Assembly (NCBI RefSeq): GCF_026122795.1
Contig: NZ_JAIWQV010000001.1
Span: forward strand, 165,994 to 229,993
Length of the DNA stretch: 64,000 bases
DNA from: Buchnera aphidicola (Chaitophorus viminalis)
Lineage (GTDB): Bacteria; Pseudomonadota; Gammaproteobacteria; Enterobacterales; Enterobacteriaceae
Direction: 5' to 3'
The translations under genes and the position numbers were made by a program. Numbering within the stretch: the first letter of the stretch is position 1; every line of letters starts with the position of its first letter. The notes beneath the pieces are model-generated. The model ran no database searches, had not been told where the DNA came from, and saw nothing but the letters and a program-made list of their open reading frames with translations. Positions 19,356-30,152 of this stretch are shown here, piece after piece.

Positions 19356-20882
19356 TTATTTTTTAATAAGTCTCATATTAGGAAACATTATTACATCTTT
19401 AATATTTTTTTGATTTGTAAAAATCATTGTTAATCTATCAATTCCAATACCTAATCCAGCTGTAGGAGGCATTCCATGTTCTAAAGCTAATATATAATCT
19501 TTATCATATTTTTTTTTTTTATTTTTTTTTAATTCTTCTTTTTTAATTTGAATTTTAAATCTTTTTTTTTGTTCTTCTGGATCATTTAATTCTGAAAATC
19601 CATTTCCTATTTCATAACCTCCTATAAAAAATTCAAATCTATCAGAAAAAAATTCATTATTATTTTTTTTTCTTGCCAAAGGTGATACTTCTATTGGATA
19701 TTCTGTAATAAAAGTTGGATAAATAAGTTTTTTTTCTACTGTTTTTTCAAATATTTCTGTAATAATTTTTCCGATTCCCCATGTATTTTTAATTTTTAAA
19801 TTTAATTTTTTTGTAATTTTCTTTAATTGATTTAAATTTTTAAAATCTTTTAAATGAATAAATTTATTAAATTTCATAATAGATTCTTTCATTGTAAGTT
19901 TTAAAAACGGTTTCTTTAAGTCAAAGATATTTTTTCTATATTTTATTATATAATTTTTGTTAATTTTTTTTGATAAATATCGTATTAAATTTTCTAAAAA
20001 TTTCATTAAATATTTGTAGTTAGAATAAGCAATATATATTTCCATCATTGTAAATTCTGGATTATGACGTGTAGATATACCTTCATTTCTAAAATTTCTA
20101 TTAATTTCAAATATTTTTTCAAACCCTCCTATAATTAAACGTTTTAAATATAATTCTGGAGCAATTCTTAAGTACATTTTTTTATTTAAAGAATTATGAT
20201 ATGTAATAAAAGGTTTAGCAATAGCTCCTCCAGGAATATTATGTAACATAGGTGTTTCTACTTCTAAAAATTTTTTTTTATTCATATAATTTCTAATTAT
20301 AGATATTAATTTAGATCTTTTTTTAAATGTTTTTTTTAAATTATTATTAGAGATAAAATCTAAATATCTTTTTCTATATCTTGTTTCTTTATTAACTAAT
20401 CCATGGAATTTTTCTGGAAGAGATCTAAGTGATTTTGTTAATAAAATAAATTTTTTACAATGTATAGTCAGTTCATTAGTTTTAGTTTTAAAAATTGTAC
20501 CAATGATTCCTATAATATCTCCTAAATCAAGATTTTTAAATTTTTTGAAATTATTTTTTGTAGAATTTAAAGAATCTTGTCTACAATATATTTGAATTTT
20601 TCCTTCAGAATCTTGTAAATGCATAAAAATTGATTTTCCCATAATTCTTTTTTGAATTATTCTTCCTGCTGTTTGTACTTTATTTTGATTAGATTTAAGT
20701 TCATTTCTATTTTGTGAATTATATTTAAGGTATATTTCATGAAAATAATTTTTTTTTTTAAATTTATTTGGAAAATTAAATCCTTTTTTTTTTAGTTTTT
20801 GTAATTTTAATTTTCTATTTTTAAATTCATTATTTTCATTTTTTTTTTTTAGTAAATCTATTTTTTTAGTTTTTTGTATCAT
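19356..20882 (-). CDS. lysS: Lysyl-tRNA synthetase (class II)
   Basis: Charges tRNA-Lys. 508 residues (E. coli LysS 505). The N-terminal OB-fold anticodon domain includes QTAGRIIQKRIMGKSIFMHLQD. Class II motif 2 is FRNEGISTRHNPEFTMMEIY near 270, and motif 3 is GLGIGIDRLTMIF near 480. The prfB stop lies 3 bp before its start, the conserved prfB-lysS operon of Enterobacterales. High AAA use in this genome puts heavy demand on this enzyme. Confidence 0.97.
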   Translation of the reverse strand: MIQKTKKIDLLKKKNENNEFKNRKLKLQKLKKKGFNFPNKFKKKNYFHEIYLKYNSQNRNELKSNQNKVQTAGRIIQKRIMGKSIFMHLQDSEGKIQIYCRQDSLNSTKNNFKKFKNLDLGDIIGIIGTIFKTKTNELTIHCKKFILLTKSLRSLPEKFHGLVNKETRYRKRYLDFISNNNLKKTFKKRSKLISIIRNYMNKKKFLEVETPMLHNIPGGAIAKPFITYHNSLNKKMYLRIAPELYLKRLIIGGFEKIFEINRNFRNEGISTRHNPEFTMMEIYIAYSNYKYLMKFLENLIRYLSKKINKNYIIKYRKNIFDLKKPFLKLTMKESIMKFNKFIHLKDFKNLNQLKKITKKLNLKIKNTWGIGKIITEIFEKTVEKKLIYPTFITEYPIEVSPLARKKNNNEFFSDRFEFFIGGYEIGNGFSELNDPEEQKKRFKIQIKKEELKKNKKKKYDKDYILALEHGMPPTAGLGIGIDRLTMIFTNQKNIKDVIMFPNMRLIKK

Positions 20883-20885
20883 ATT

Positions 20886-21984
20886 TTATAATCCTATTTT
20901 TAAGCTTTTTTTAATAAATACATCAAGATTTCCATTTAAAAATTTTTGTATTTCTCTTGTTTCTAATTTAGTTCTTTCATCTTTAATACGCGAGTCATCT
21001 AATATATATGATCTAATTTGATTTCCCCAATTAATATCTAATTTCTTTGAGTCAATTTTTTTTTTTTTTAAAGCTTGATTTTTTAATTTTATAGTAAAAA
21101 TTTTTGAAATAATTTGTTGAATTGCATATTTTTTATTTTTATGTTGAGAGCGATTATTTTGACATTTCACAATAATTCCAGTAGGTATATGTTTTATTCT
21201 AACAGCTGATTCTGTTTTATTTACATGTTGTCCTCCTGCTCCAGAAGCTTTATATACATCTATTTTTAAATCTGATTTTTTAATTTTTATTTCTTTATTT
21301 TTTTTTATACTAGGATAGATAAAAATTGAACTAAAAGAAGTATGTCTTTTATTTCCTGTATTAAATGGGCTTTTACGTATTAATCGATGTATTCCTGATT
21401 CTGTTCTTAACCACCCAAATGAATATTTTCCTTTAACTTGAATAGTAGCAGATCTAATACCATTAAATTCATCATATAAAACTGATATTATTTTAGTTTT
21501 AAAATTTTTTTTTTGAGCCCATTTTAAATACATTTTAAATAATATTTTAGACCAATCTTGAGCTTCTATTCCACCTGATCCAGATTGAATCTCAATATAA
21601 CAATTTTTTTTATCATGTTTTTTTTTAAACATATGAGAAAAATTTAAATTTTTAATTTTATTTTTAATTTTAGATATATTTTTTGAAATATCTTTTAATA
21701 TTGATAAATCATTGAGTTCATAAGATAATTTCAATAAATTTTTATTTTCTATAATTTTTTTTTTTATTAATTTTAATAAATTAATTTTTTTGTCAATTTT
21801 TTTTTTTTTTTTATTAAGTTTTGTAATTAATTTTATTTGTTTCCAGTTATTTTTATTTTGTAATTTTTCATTAATTTCTTGAGATTTTTCTTGATATTTT
21901 TTTAATTTAAAGATATTCCTTAGTTTTTTTAAATTTAGAAGAACATTTTAAAATTTTTTTAAAAGTTTTTTGAATTATTTTCAT
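20886..21984 (-). CDS. prfB: Peptide chain release factor 2 (+1 programmed frameshift)
   Basis: RF2 ends translation at UGA and UAA. The gene starts at the ATG at 21984. Codons 1-25 (MKIIQKTFKK...KEYL) end at a UAA at 21907-21909. Skipping one base after the CTT codon opens a 340-codon frame to 20886. The product is 365 residues, exactly the E. coli length, with the frameshift at codon 26 as in E. coli. Downstream are the stop-recognition SPF tripeptide (RKSPFNTG) and the catalytic GGQ (ASGAGGQHVNKTESA). A reading from an internal TTG at 21734 gives only 282 residues and would lose the helical N-terminal domain. It is the upstream gene of prfB-lysS. Confidence 0.95.
21906..21922 (-). promoter_or_regulatory. 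prfB: RF2 programmed +1 frameshift site
   Basis: On the minus strand: AAGGA, then ATAT, then CTT TAA A. This aligns base for base with the E. coli site (AGGGGG, TAT, CTT TGA C): an internal Shine-Dalgarno-like element, a slippery CUU Leu codon, and a stop. The in-frame stop is UAA rather than the usual UGA. Since both RF1 and RF2 read UAA, feedback by RF2 level should be weaker. Confidence 0.9.
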
Positions 21985-22192
21985 ATTTTATTTTCTTATT
22001 TAAATAAATATAATATAAATGATATTTATGCGAAATTCTTTATATTTTTAATATTTTAAGATTTAACATTTTAAAACAGTTTTAAAAATTTTATATTTTA
22101 ATATAAATATTTTTCTTTTCAATAATTATTTTTTCATATAAAATTTAATTATTATTTCTTTTAAAAGATTTTTTTTTAATAAATTTAAAATT

Positions 22193-23149
22193 ATGAAAAA
22201 TTTTTATTTTCAAAAAAATATTATTCTACCTATAGAAAATATATTTTTTTCTATTGTGTATTTAGATGAATTAGTTTTAATAAAAATTTCTGGAAAAGAT
22301 AAAAAAAAATACTTACAAAATCAGATTACTTCTGACATTAAATTTTTTCCTAACAATAAATATTTTTTTTGTGGAAATTGTAATTATCAAGGAAAAATTT
22401 TTAGCACTATTTTACTTTTTAAAAGAAAAAATAGTTATTTTTATATTTTACGTAAAAGTGTATATAAAAAGCAAATTCAAGAAATGAAAAAATATTCTAT
22501 TTTTTTTGATGTAAAAATAACTTTAGATAAAAAATTTACTTTATTAGGGATTTTAGGTAAAGAATCTCGTTTTTATTTAAATAAAATAATTAAAGTTTTA
22601 CCAAATAAAAAAAATTCTATTTTACATAAAAAAAATATAACTATGTTATGGTTTAAAAAAAAAATAGAAAGATTTTTATTTCTTTATCCGCGTAAAAAAG
22701 TTTTTAATTTTTTAAAAAAAAATAAAAAAAATGCTATATTTAATTATAGTGATCAATGGTCATCTGTAGATATTGAAGAAAAAATTCCTATTATTGAAAA
22801 AAATACTTCTGTTACTTTTTTTCCACAAAATATTCATTTACATAAATTTCCTAATGGTATAAGTTTTACTAAAGGGTGTTATATTGGACAAGAACAAATC
22901 TCTAAAATAAAATATAAAAAATTAAATAATAAATGTATATGTGTTTTATATAGTTTATATATAAATGAAAGATTTACTCCTGGAGATTTTGTTTATATAA
23001 AAAATAATAATTCTTGGATTAGAAAAGGTGTGTTATTAAGTTCAGTAAAAGTAAGTAAAAAGTTTATTTATGCACAAGTAGTTTTAAATAAATTTTTTAA
23101 AAATAATTTCATTTATAAAATCAATAATAGTTATTTCTATAATTATTAA
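22193..23149 (+). CDS. ygfZ: Folate-binding protein YgfZ
   Basis: Tetrahydrofolate-dependent protein of the GcvT-like fold that supports iron-sulfur enzymes, including MiaB, which is also in this window. 318 residues (E. coli 326). The family signature K-G-C-Y-x-G-Q-E is present as FTKGCYIGQEQ with the key cysteine at 229. LQNQITSDI near residue 45 and the folate-binding N-terminal region are recognisable; the rest is lysine-rich and diverged. It is divergent from prfB. Confidence 0.93.
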   Translation: MKNFYFQKNIILPIENIFFSIVYLDELVLIKISGKDKKKYLQNQITSDIKFFPNNKYFFCGNCNYQGKIFSTILLFKRKNSYFYILRKSVYKKQIQEMKKYSIFFDVKITLDKKFTLLGILGKESRFYLNKIIKVLPNKKNSILHKKNITMLWFKKKIERFLFLYPRKKVFNFLKKNKKNAIFNYSDQWSSVDIEEKIPIIEKNTSVTFFPQNIHLHKFPNGISFTKGCYIGQEQISKIKYKKLNNKCICVLYSLYINERFTPGDFVYIKNNNSWIRKGVLLSSVKVSKKFIYAQVVLNKFFKNNFIYKINNSYFYNY

Positions 23150-23288
23150 TATTTTAATGATTTATAATATTTATATATTTTAGATTTTAATAAATAATTA
23201 TTTTATAGAAATTTATTTTAATGTTTAAATTAAATAATGTTTTAAATATTCTATATTATATTAACGTTTATGAGTATAAAATTTTTAT

Positions 23289-23915
23289 ATGAAAAAATCG
23301 GGAACACTTTTTATAATTTCTGCACCTAGCGGTACAGGAAAGTCTAGTTTAATTAAGTCTTTTATAAATCAAGAAAAATCTTTAAATATGAATATATCTA
23401 TTTCATTTACAACTCGAGATATTCGATCTCAAGAAATAAATGGAGTAGATTATAATTTTATTTCTAAAAAAAAATTTAAATTAATGATTTATAAAAGAAA
23501 ATTTTTAGAATATGCAAAAATTTTTAATCATTATTATGGAACATCTTTGAAAGATATTAATTTATTATTATCAAAAGGAAAAAACATATTTTTAGATATA
23601 GATTGGCAAGGAGCTCAACAAATAAAAAAAAAAATTTCTAATGTAAAAAGTATTTTCTTATTACCTCCATCTAAAAAAGAATTATTTTTAAGATTAAAAA
23701 AAAGAAATCAAGATAATAAACAGGTAATTTTAAATAGAATGAAAAATTTTTCAAAAGAAATTAAACATTATTTAGAATATGATTATTTAATAATTAATGA
23801 TAAATTTAATTTAGCACTTTCTCATTTAAAATCTATTATTACTTCTTGTAAATTATCTATTTATTATCAAAATATTAAATATAAAGATTTAATTAATAAT
23901 TTATTAAAAAAATAA
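23289..23915 (+). CDS. gmk: Guanylate kinase
   Basis: Converts GMP to GDP with ATP. 208 residues (E. coli 207). P-loop SAPSGTGKSSLIK near residues 10-22, GMP-binding FTTRDIRSQEINGVDYNFIS, YGTSL, and DIDWQGAQQIK near 100 are all typical. It ends 7 bp from the convergent typA. In E. coli gmk lies near rpoZ-spoT; here it stands alone after ygfZ. Confidence 0.97.
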   Translation: MKKSGTLFIISAPSGTGKSSLIKSFINQEKSLNMNISISFTTRDIRSQEINGVDYNFISKKKFKLMIYKRKFLEYAKIFNHYYGTSLKDINLLLSKGKNIFLDIDWQGAQQIKKKISNVKSIFLLPPSKKELFLRLKKRNQDNKQVILNRMKNFSKEIKHYLEYDYLIINDKFNLALSHLKSIITSCKLSIYYQNIKYKDLINNLLKK

Positions 23916-23922
23916 TTTATTT

Positions 23923-25740
23923 TTAATATTTTTTTCTTAAAGCGCATTTTCTTTTACTTTCTGTTAATATTTTTTTTCTTAAACGAATAGATTTAGGTGT
24001 GATTTCTATTAATTCATCATCATTAATAAAACTCATTGCTTGTTCTAATGTAAAATTTATTGGTTTAACTAAATTTATAGCTTCGTCTGTTCCAGAAGCT
24101 CTCATATTAGTTAATTTTTTTCCTAATAAACAATTTACAGTAAGATCATTAGATTTACTATGCATTCCAATAATTTGTCCTTGATACACTTTAGCTCCAT
24201 GACCTAAAAATAATTTTCCTCTATCTTGTAGGTTAAATAACGCGAAAGCAACAGCGTTTCCTGTATTATTAGATATTAATACTCCATTTCTTCTTTGTCC
24301 AATATTTAATTTAGATGATTTTGAATAGTGACTAAAAGAGGAATAAAATAAACCTGTTCCAGATGTAATATTTATTAGTTCAGAACGAAAGCCAATTAAA
24401 GCTCTGCTAGATATAGTATATTCCAATCTAATTCTATCTTTGTTATCTGAAATCATATTTTTAATTTCTCCTTTTCTTTCTCCTAGATATTTCATAATTG
24501 TTCCTTGATGTTTTGTTTCTATATCTAGTATGACATTTTCGAATGGTTCATTTTTTATTCCATTAATTTCTTTAAAAATAACTTTAGGACGTGAAACTTC
24601 TAATTCATATCCTTCTCTTCTCATATTTTCTATTAAAATAGATAAATGTAATTCTCCTCTTCCTGATACACAAAATACACTTGTATCATCTGTTTCTTTG
24701 ACTTTTAATGCTACATTATGTTTTTTTTCTTTTTTTAATCTTTCTAAAATATGTCTTGAAGTAACATATTTACCTTCTTTTCCAGAAAAAGGAGAAGAAT
24801 TTACGGAGAAAAACATTTTTACTGTTGGTTCATCAATATTTAATTTTGGAAGAGGTTTTTTATTTTTTATATCGCATATAGTATCTGAAATTTTTAAGTT
24901 TTCTATACCTGTAATTGCTATAATATCTCCTGAATATGCTTTTTTTATTTCATTTTTTTTTAATCCGCAATATGTCAGTAATTTATTAATTTTTCCAAAA
25001 TAAACTTTTCTTTTTTTATCAATAATTTTAATATTTTGATTTTGTTTTATATATCCTGATCGAATTCTTCCTATTCCAATTACTCCAAGATAATTATCAT
25101 AATCTAATTGAGAAATTTGCATTTTAAATTTTTTATGAATATTTTTTTTTGGAGAGGGAGTATATTTAATTATAGATTTGAATAATGGATTCATATTTTT
25201 TTCTAATTTATTATAATTTAATCCAGATAAACCTAATAAAGCAGACGTATATATTATAGGAAAATCTAATTGAGTATCTGTTGCATTTAAATTAACAAAT
25301 AAATCAAAAATTTGATCTATAACCCAATCTGGTCTAGAGTTTTTTCTATCTATTTTATTAATTACTATAATTGGATGAAGATTATATTTAAATGCTTTTT
25401 CTGTAACAAATCTAGTTTGCGGCATTGGTCCATCTAATGCATCAACTACTAATAAAACAGAATCTACCATAGATAATACTCTTTCAACTTCTCCTCCAAA
25501 ATCAGCATGTCCTGGAGTATCTACAATATTAATTTTATATCCTTTCCACATTAAAGAAGTATTTTTGGAAGTAATAGTGATACCTCTTTCTTTTTCTAAA
25601 TCATTACTATCCATCACTCGTTCTTTTTTTTCTTCATGACTTTTAAAAACTCCTGATTGTTGTAATAATTTATCGATTAATGTAGTTTTTCCATGATCAA
25701 CATGAGCAATAATTGCTATATTTCTAAATTTTTGATTCAT
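23923..25740 (-). CDS. typA: Ribosome-associated GTPase TypA/BipA
   Basis: Translational GTPase of the EF-G/LepA group, involved in 50S subunit assembly and stress responses. 605 residues (E. coli 607). G1 [10 protein letters not shown] near 12-20, G2 with RGITI, G3 DTPGHADF, G4 NKIDR. The C-terminal BipA-specific domain is present ([29 protein letters not shown]). It is divergent from engB with a 222-bp gap. Confidence 0.97.
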   Translation of the reverse strand: MNQKFRNIAIIAHVDHGKTTLIDKLLQQSGVFKSHEEKKERVMDSNDLEKERGITITSKNTSLMWKGYKINIVDTPGHADFGGEVERVLSMVDSVLLVVDALDGPMPQTRFVTEKAFKYNLHPIIVINKIDRKNSRPDWVIDQIFDLFVNLNATDTQLDFPIIYTSALLGLSGLNYNKLEKNMNPLFKSIIKYTPSPKKNIHKKFKMQISQLDYDNYLGVIGIGRIRSGYIKQNQNIKIIDKKRKVYFGKINKLLTYCGLKKNEIKKAYSGDIIAITGIENLKISDTICDIKNKKPLPKLNIDEPTVKMFFSVNSSPFSGKEGKYVTSRHILERLKKEKKHNVALKVKETDDTSVFCVSGRGELHLSILIENMRREGYELEVSRPKVIFKEINGIKNEPFENVILDIETKHQGTIMKYLGERKGEIKNMISDNKDRIRLEYTISSRALIGFRSELINITSGTGLFYSSFSHYSKSSKLNIGQRRNGVLISNNTGNAVAFALFNLQDRGKLFLGHGAKVYQGQIIGMHSKSNDLTVNCLLGKKLTNMRASGTDEAINLVKPINFTLEQAMSFINDDELIEITPKSIRLRKKILTESKRKCALRKKY

Positions 25741-25962
25741 TAAAATTATCCTGTTTTTTTAAATATTTAGTGTATATAGAATATAATATATTTTTTTATA
25801 AAAAATAAATTTTTAAAATTAATTAAAGTTTATAAATATTATATTAATACATATATAATATTTATAAAAATTATATTATATTAAAACATATTTTTTAAAT
25901 TTTTATTTATAAAAATATTATTATTTATTTTTAAAGATTTCTAGTTTAAATATAAGGAATAT

Positions 25963-26571
25963 ATGCAAAATTTAAATTTTAATTCTACTATTTTTTTTAA
26001 GAGTTTTTTAAATGTTTCTGATATAAATATTCATTCTGGTATTGAAGTTATATGTCTTGGTTATTCAAATACAGGAAAATCTACTTTAATTAATGTATTG
26101 TGTGAAAAAAAAAAGTTATCTCGTGTTAGTAAATCACCTGGAAGAACTCAATTAATAAATTTTTTTAAAATTAATGAAAATTTTAGAATTATAGATTTTC
26201 CAGGATATGGTTATTCTAAATTTAATAAGAATTCTAGTTCAATATGGATTAATAAAATTAAAGAATATGTCAAATTCAGAAATATTATAGTGGGAGTAGT
26301 AATTATAGTAGATATAAAGTTTTTTTTTAAAAAAATTGATTTAGAAATTATGAGTTTTTTAAATAAAAAAAATATTAAAATAATTATTTTATTAAATAAA
26401 TGTGATAAAATTAATTATAATTTAAGATATAAAAAATATATTTTGGCAAAAAAAGAACTTAAAAAATTAAAAATTTGTGCATCAGTTCAATTATTTTCAT
26501 CTTTAAAAAAAATTGGAATTTTAAAATTAAAAACTATTTTAAATGATTTATATTTTAAAAATTATTTATAA
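25963..26571 (+). CDS. engB: Ribosome biogenesis GTPase EngB (YihA)
   Basis: Small GTPase needed for 50S subunit assembly. 202 residues (E. coli 210). G1 GYSNTGKSTLIN (usual GRSNAGKSS), G2 SPGRTQLINFF, G3 DFPGYGYSK, and G4 LLNKCDK. It converges on polA with 17 bp between the stops, the same arrangement as in E. coli, where the small RNA gene spf lies between them; there is no room for spf here. Confidence 0.95.
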   Translation: MQNLNFNSTIFFKSFLNVSDINIHSGIEVICLGYSNTGKSTLINVLCEKKKLSRVSKSPGRTQLINFFKINENFRIIDFPGYGYSKFNKNSSSIWINKIKEYVKFRNIIVGVVIIVDIKFFFKKIDLEIMSFLNKKNIKIIILLNKCDKINYNLRYKKYILAKKELKKLKICASVQLFSSLKKIGILKLKTILNDLYFKNYL

Positions 26572-26588
26572 TTTATTAAAAAACATTT

Positions 26589-27482
26589 TTAATCAAACCA
26601 ATTTTTTTTTTTAAAAGATTTTATCAAACTAGTAAAATTATTTTTTTTAAATTGATCTAAAATCTTTTGTATTATGGGTTTTTTTAACTTAAATTTTTTT
26701 TTTAGTAATGATGGTTCTATATTTAATTTAATTTTGGATAAAGTGTAAGATATAAATGCAATTTTTTTATTTTTTTTGAATATTTGAGGAAGATTTTTTG
26801 CATTTCTAATATTTAATAATGATAATTTTTTTAAATTTTTATAAATTTCTTTTAAAGATTTAAAATTTTCAAGAATTTTTTGAGCAGTTTTAATTCCAAT
26901 TCCAGGTATTCCTGGAATATTATCTGATTGATCTCCAGATATTGCTAATAGATATTTTATTAATTTTGGTTTTACACCAAATTTTTGTATGACTTCTTGT
27001 TTAGTAATTATTTTATTTTGATGATTTAGAATATGTATTTTAGAATTAATTAGTTGTGTCATATCTTTATCATTTGTTAAAATTAATATTTTTTTTTCTT
27101 TTTTACTTTGATATTTAGCAACGGTTCCAATAATATCATCTGCTTCTATTCCTGGTATTTTTAATACAGTAATACCCATATATTTTATTATTTTTATAAT
27201 TTTTTTAATTTGATTTTTTAAATCTTCTGGAATTTTGATTCTATTAGATTTATATTTTTTATATATTTTTTTTCTAAAATTTTTTTTTTTATGATCAAAT
27301 ACTACTATTACTTTTTTTGGTTTATATTCAGAAAAAATTTTTCTTAACATAATTAACATTCCATATATTGCACCTATTGGTTGACCTTTTTTATTTTTAA
27401 ATTTTTTAAAAGTAAAATATGATTTATATAAATGGTTTGTACCATCAATAATTATAATAATTTTTTTTTTATAAAATTTCAT
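26589..27482 (-). CDS. polA: 5'-3' exonuclease (DNA polymerase I N-terminal domain only)
   Basis: The protein matches only the N-terminal 5'-3' exonuclease of DNA polymerase I, which removes RNA primers. 297 residues versus 928 in E. coli. Acidic metal-binding clusters are visible: IDGTNHLYKSYF at the start, VVFDHKKKNFR near 60, PGIEADDIIGT near 115, TNDKDMTQL near 140, and SGDQSDNIPGIPGIGIKTA near 185 with its helix-hairpin-helix. The 3'-5' exonuclease and polymerase domains are absent. A polA of this length is known from Buchnera, so this is an old reduction rather than a fresh break. Confidence 0.93.
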   Translation of the reverse strand: MKFYKKKIIIIIDGTNHLYKSYFTFKKFKNKKGQPIGAIYGMLIMLRKIFSEYKPKKVIVVFDHKKKNFRKKIYKKYKSNRIKIPEDLKNQIKKIIKIIKYMGITVLKIPGIEADDIIGTVAKYQSKKEKKILILTNDKDMTQLINSKIHILNHQNKIITKQEVIQKFGVKPKLIKYLLAISGDQSDNIPGIPGIGIKTAQKILENFKSLKEIYKNLKKLSLLNIRNAKNLPQIFKKNKKIAFISYTLSKIKLNIEPSLLKKKFKLKKPIIQKILDQFKKNNFTSLIKSFKKKNWFD

Positions 27483-27812
27483 TTGTAAAATATAATTTAT
27501 AGTAAAGTAATATAATAAATATTTAGAAGTATATTCATAGAAGAATATATTTTTTATAGAAATTTATTTAATATTTTTTGTATGTGAAATAATAAAAATT
27601 TTTAAATAAATTAATTTATTTTTTAAATTTTTTATCTGATTTTATATGTATATATTTTAAAATTAATTATTTATATATTATTTCAGAATAAAATTTTAAT
27701 ATATTTTTTGAAAATATATTTATTTTTGAAACAATTTAAAATATTAAATGTAGTAAAATAGAATATTTATTCAATAAAGTATTTTACTACGTAAGTAATT
27801 TTTAAAAATATA
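27483..27812. other. Gene-free spacer between polA and eno
   Basis: Very A+T-rich with no gene seen. It contains the eno terminator candidate at 27750-27790 near its right end and presumably the polA promoter at its left. Confidence 0.7.
27750..27790 (-). terminator. Terminator candidate after eno
   Basis: GTAGTAAAATA at 27750-27760 is the exact complement of 27780-27790, giving an 11-bp stem and a 19-nt loop. It lies 23 bp past the eno stop. Downstream on the minus strand is T-rich mixed sequence rather than a pure T-run. Confidence 0.6.
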
Positions 27813-29120
27813 TTATTTTTTTTTAATATTTAATTCTTTAAAGCCATTATATTTAACTTGAGAATCTCCTAAATATTCTTCAATTCTAATTAATTGATTA
27901 TATTTTGCAATTCTATCTGTTCTACTTAATGAACCAGTTTTAATTTGTCCTGCTGAAGTTCCAACAGATAAATCTGCAATAGTAACATCTTCAGTTTCTC
28001 CGGAACGATGAGAAATAATTACATTATAATTTGATTTTTTTGCTGTTTGAATAGTTTTTAATGTTTCTGTTAATGTTCCAATTTGATTTGGTTTAATTAA
28101 AATCGAATTAGCAATTTTATTTTTAATTCCTTTTTTTAAAATTTTATTATTTGTTACAAACAAGTCATCTCCTACTATTTGAATATTTTTTCCTAAAATA
28201 TTAGTTTGATAAGCAAATCCTTTCCAGTCAGATTCATGTTGTCCATCTTCAATAGATAAAATAGGATATTTATATGATAATTCTTTTAAATATTGAGTAA
28301 ACTCATAAGAATTAAATTTCTTATTTTCTCCTTTTAAATAATATATTTTATTATTAATATCATATAATTCAGATGCTGCGCAATCTATTGCTAGAGTTAC
28401 ATCTTTTTTAATTTTGTATCCTGATTTTTCTATTGCTTCTAATATTAAAAGAATTGCTTCTTCGTTAGAATTTATGTTTGGTGCGTATCCTCCTTCATCT
28501 CCTACAGCTGTACTCATATTTTTTTTTTTTAATATTGTAGATAATGAATAAAAAATTTCACATCCCATTCTAATAGAATTTTTAAAATTTTTAGCAGATA
28601 TAGGTTGTATCATAAATTCTTGAATATCAATATTATTATTTGCATGTTTGCCTCCATTGATAATATTCATCATAGGAAGAGGCATAGAATATTTTTTAGA
28701 AGTTCCATTTAAATCTGCAATATGTTCAAATAAAAATACTTTTTTAAATATAGAAGCAACTTTTGCATTAGCTAAAGAAACAGCTAACATAGTGTTTGCT
28801 CCTAATATAGATTTATTTTGTGTTCCATCTAATTTTATCATTATCTTATCAATATTTTTTTGATCTAAAGAATCTTCATTTAGTAAATGTTTAGATATTA
28901 AATTATTGATTAGTGAAACAGATTTTTTTACACCTTGACCATAAAAACGTTTTTTGTTTCCATCTCTTATTTCTAAAGCTTCTTTAGAACCTTTAGATGC
29001 TCCAGAAGGAACTGAAGCTCTTCCAATTAAACCATTTTTAAGATGAACTTCTGCTTCTACAGTAGGATTACCTCGAGAATCAATAATTTCTCGACCAATA
29101 ATTTTTATTATTTTAGACAT
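27813..29120 (-). CDS. eno: Enolase
   Basis: Glycolytic conversion of 2-phosphoglycerate to phosphoenolpyruvate; in E. coli also part of the RNA degradosome. 435 residues (E. coli 432). Signatures: [33 protein letters not shown], the catalytic Glu in GDEGGYAPN near 210, metal ligands in SIEDG and VGDDLFVTN, the catalytic Lys in [10 protein letters not shown] near 343, and SHRSGETED. In E. coli pyrG lies immediately upstream; here a 1-kb gap without a gene occupies that place. Confidence 0.98.
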   Translation of the reverse strand: MSKIIKIIGREIIDSRGNPTVEAEVHLKNGLIGRASVPSGASKGSKEALEIRDGNKKRFYGQGVKKSVSLINNLISKHLLNEDSLDQKNIDKIMIKLDGTQNKSILGANTMLAVSLANAKVASIFKKVFLFEHIADLNGTSKKYSMPLPMMNIINGGKHANNNIDIQEFMIQPISAKNFKNSIRMGCEIFYSLSTILKKKNMSTAVGDEGGYAPNINSNEEAILLILEAIEKSGYKIKKDVTLAIDCAASELYDINNKIYYLKGENKKFNSYEFTQYLKELSYKYPILSIEDGQHESDWKGFAYQTNILGKNIQIVGDDLFVTNNKILKKGIKNKIANSILIKPNQIGTLTETLKTIQTAKKSNYNVIISHRSGETEDVTIADLSVGTSAGQIKTGSLSRTDRIAKYNQLIRIEEYLGDSQVKYNGFKELNIKKK

Positions 29121-30152
29121 TTTTTCCTCATAATATTTTTAATATAAATAGATATAATTTTTGTATTAATTTTTTTATATTTTTTTTTAGATTTTTTATT
29201 AATTTTTTTAAATTAAAGATTTTTATATTGAGGTTTAGATTTAAATTTTTAGATCAATTGAGATAATTAATTAGAAATTATTTTTTTTAGTGTAATTATT
29301 TTAACTAATTACGTATATATACAAATATTTTAAAAAAATAATTTTTTGTTATGAGTATTTTTAATATTATATTATTTTTTTATTTTATTTTAATTACAAA
29401 ATTAATAATATTTTATAAATTTTAGAAATTTAAATAAAATTTTATTTTTTTTTATTCTTATTAATTTTTTTAAAAATTTCATAAAATAATTTTAATTTTG
29501 AAAAAAATATTTAAAATCATATATTTTAAATAATTTTATAAATAATATTTGATCTGAAATTTGAATTTATTTATTTGTTTTTTTTTTAAACTCATATTTT
29601 ATTGAATATTTTAAAATAGTTGAATATTTTATATTTTGTGTTTAACAATTAAATTAATTTTGATCAATATTGTTATTTTATATGTTTTAATTAATAATTT
29701 TTGAATTTATATAAATTTAGTAATGAAATTTTTTTATAAGTTTCATTGTAACATCTTTATTGATATTTTTAGGATTTTTTTTATTTAAAAAATAAAATAT
29801 TTAATTTTAATATCTATAAATAAAATTTTTTTTAAAATTTTAAATAAATTTATTTTTAATGTAATTAATAGTATAAATTACATATTACTAAAGTTAAATA
29901 AATATAAAAAGTATTTTTTTAAAGTTAATAAAAATTTAATATATGATTTTTACAAATGAAATATATTTAATATTTTAAATTATTTTTTAATTTTTAAATA
30001 GATTTAATAATTTTTAAATTTAAATTCATATGTAATTTAATTTTATAACTTTAATATTTTAAAAACATATTTTTTTTAAATATTTAAAATTTATTTATAA
30101 AATAATTATTTATATTTTTATGTAAAAATATTTATTAAAATTATATTTATTA
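29121..30152. other. 1-kb gene-free region at the expected pyrG position
   Basis: No open frame of note, tRNA or recognisable protein remnant on either strand. E. coli has pyrG (CTP synthase, 545 codons) directly upstream of eno on the same strand, and here the region between glnS and eno is empty and visibly poorer in G and C than the flanking genes. I looked for CTP synthase motifs and found none. The simplest reading is a gene loss with the remaining DNA decayed beyond recognition. Confidence 0.65.

Noticed and set aside
24530-25003. 157-residue plus-strand ORF opposite typA
   Set aside because: It mirrors the conserved typA frame; the protein resembles nothing and long antisense ORFs are expected opposite conserved genes.
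29121-30152. Hidden RNA gene in the pyrG gap
   Set aside because: No tRNA arms, rRNA segments or GC-containing stems were visible, and the gap fits decay after gene loss.
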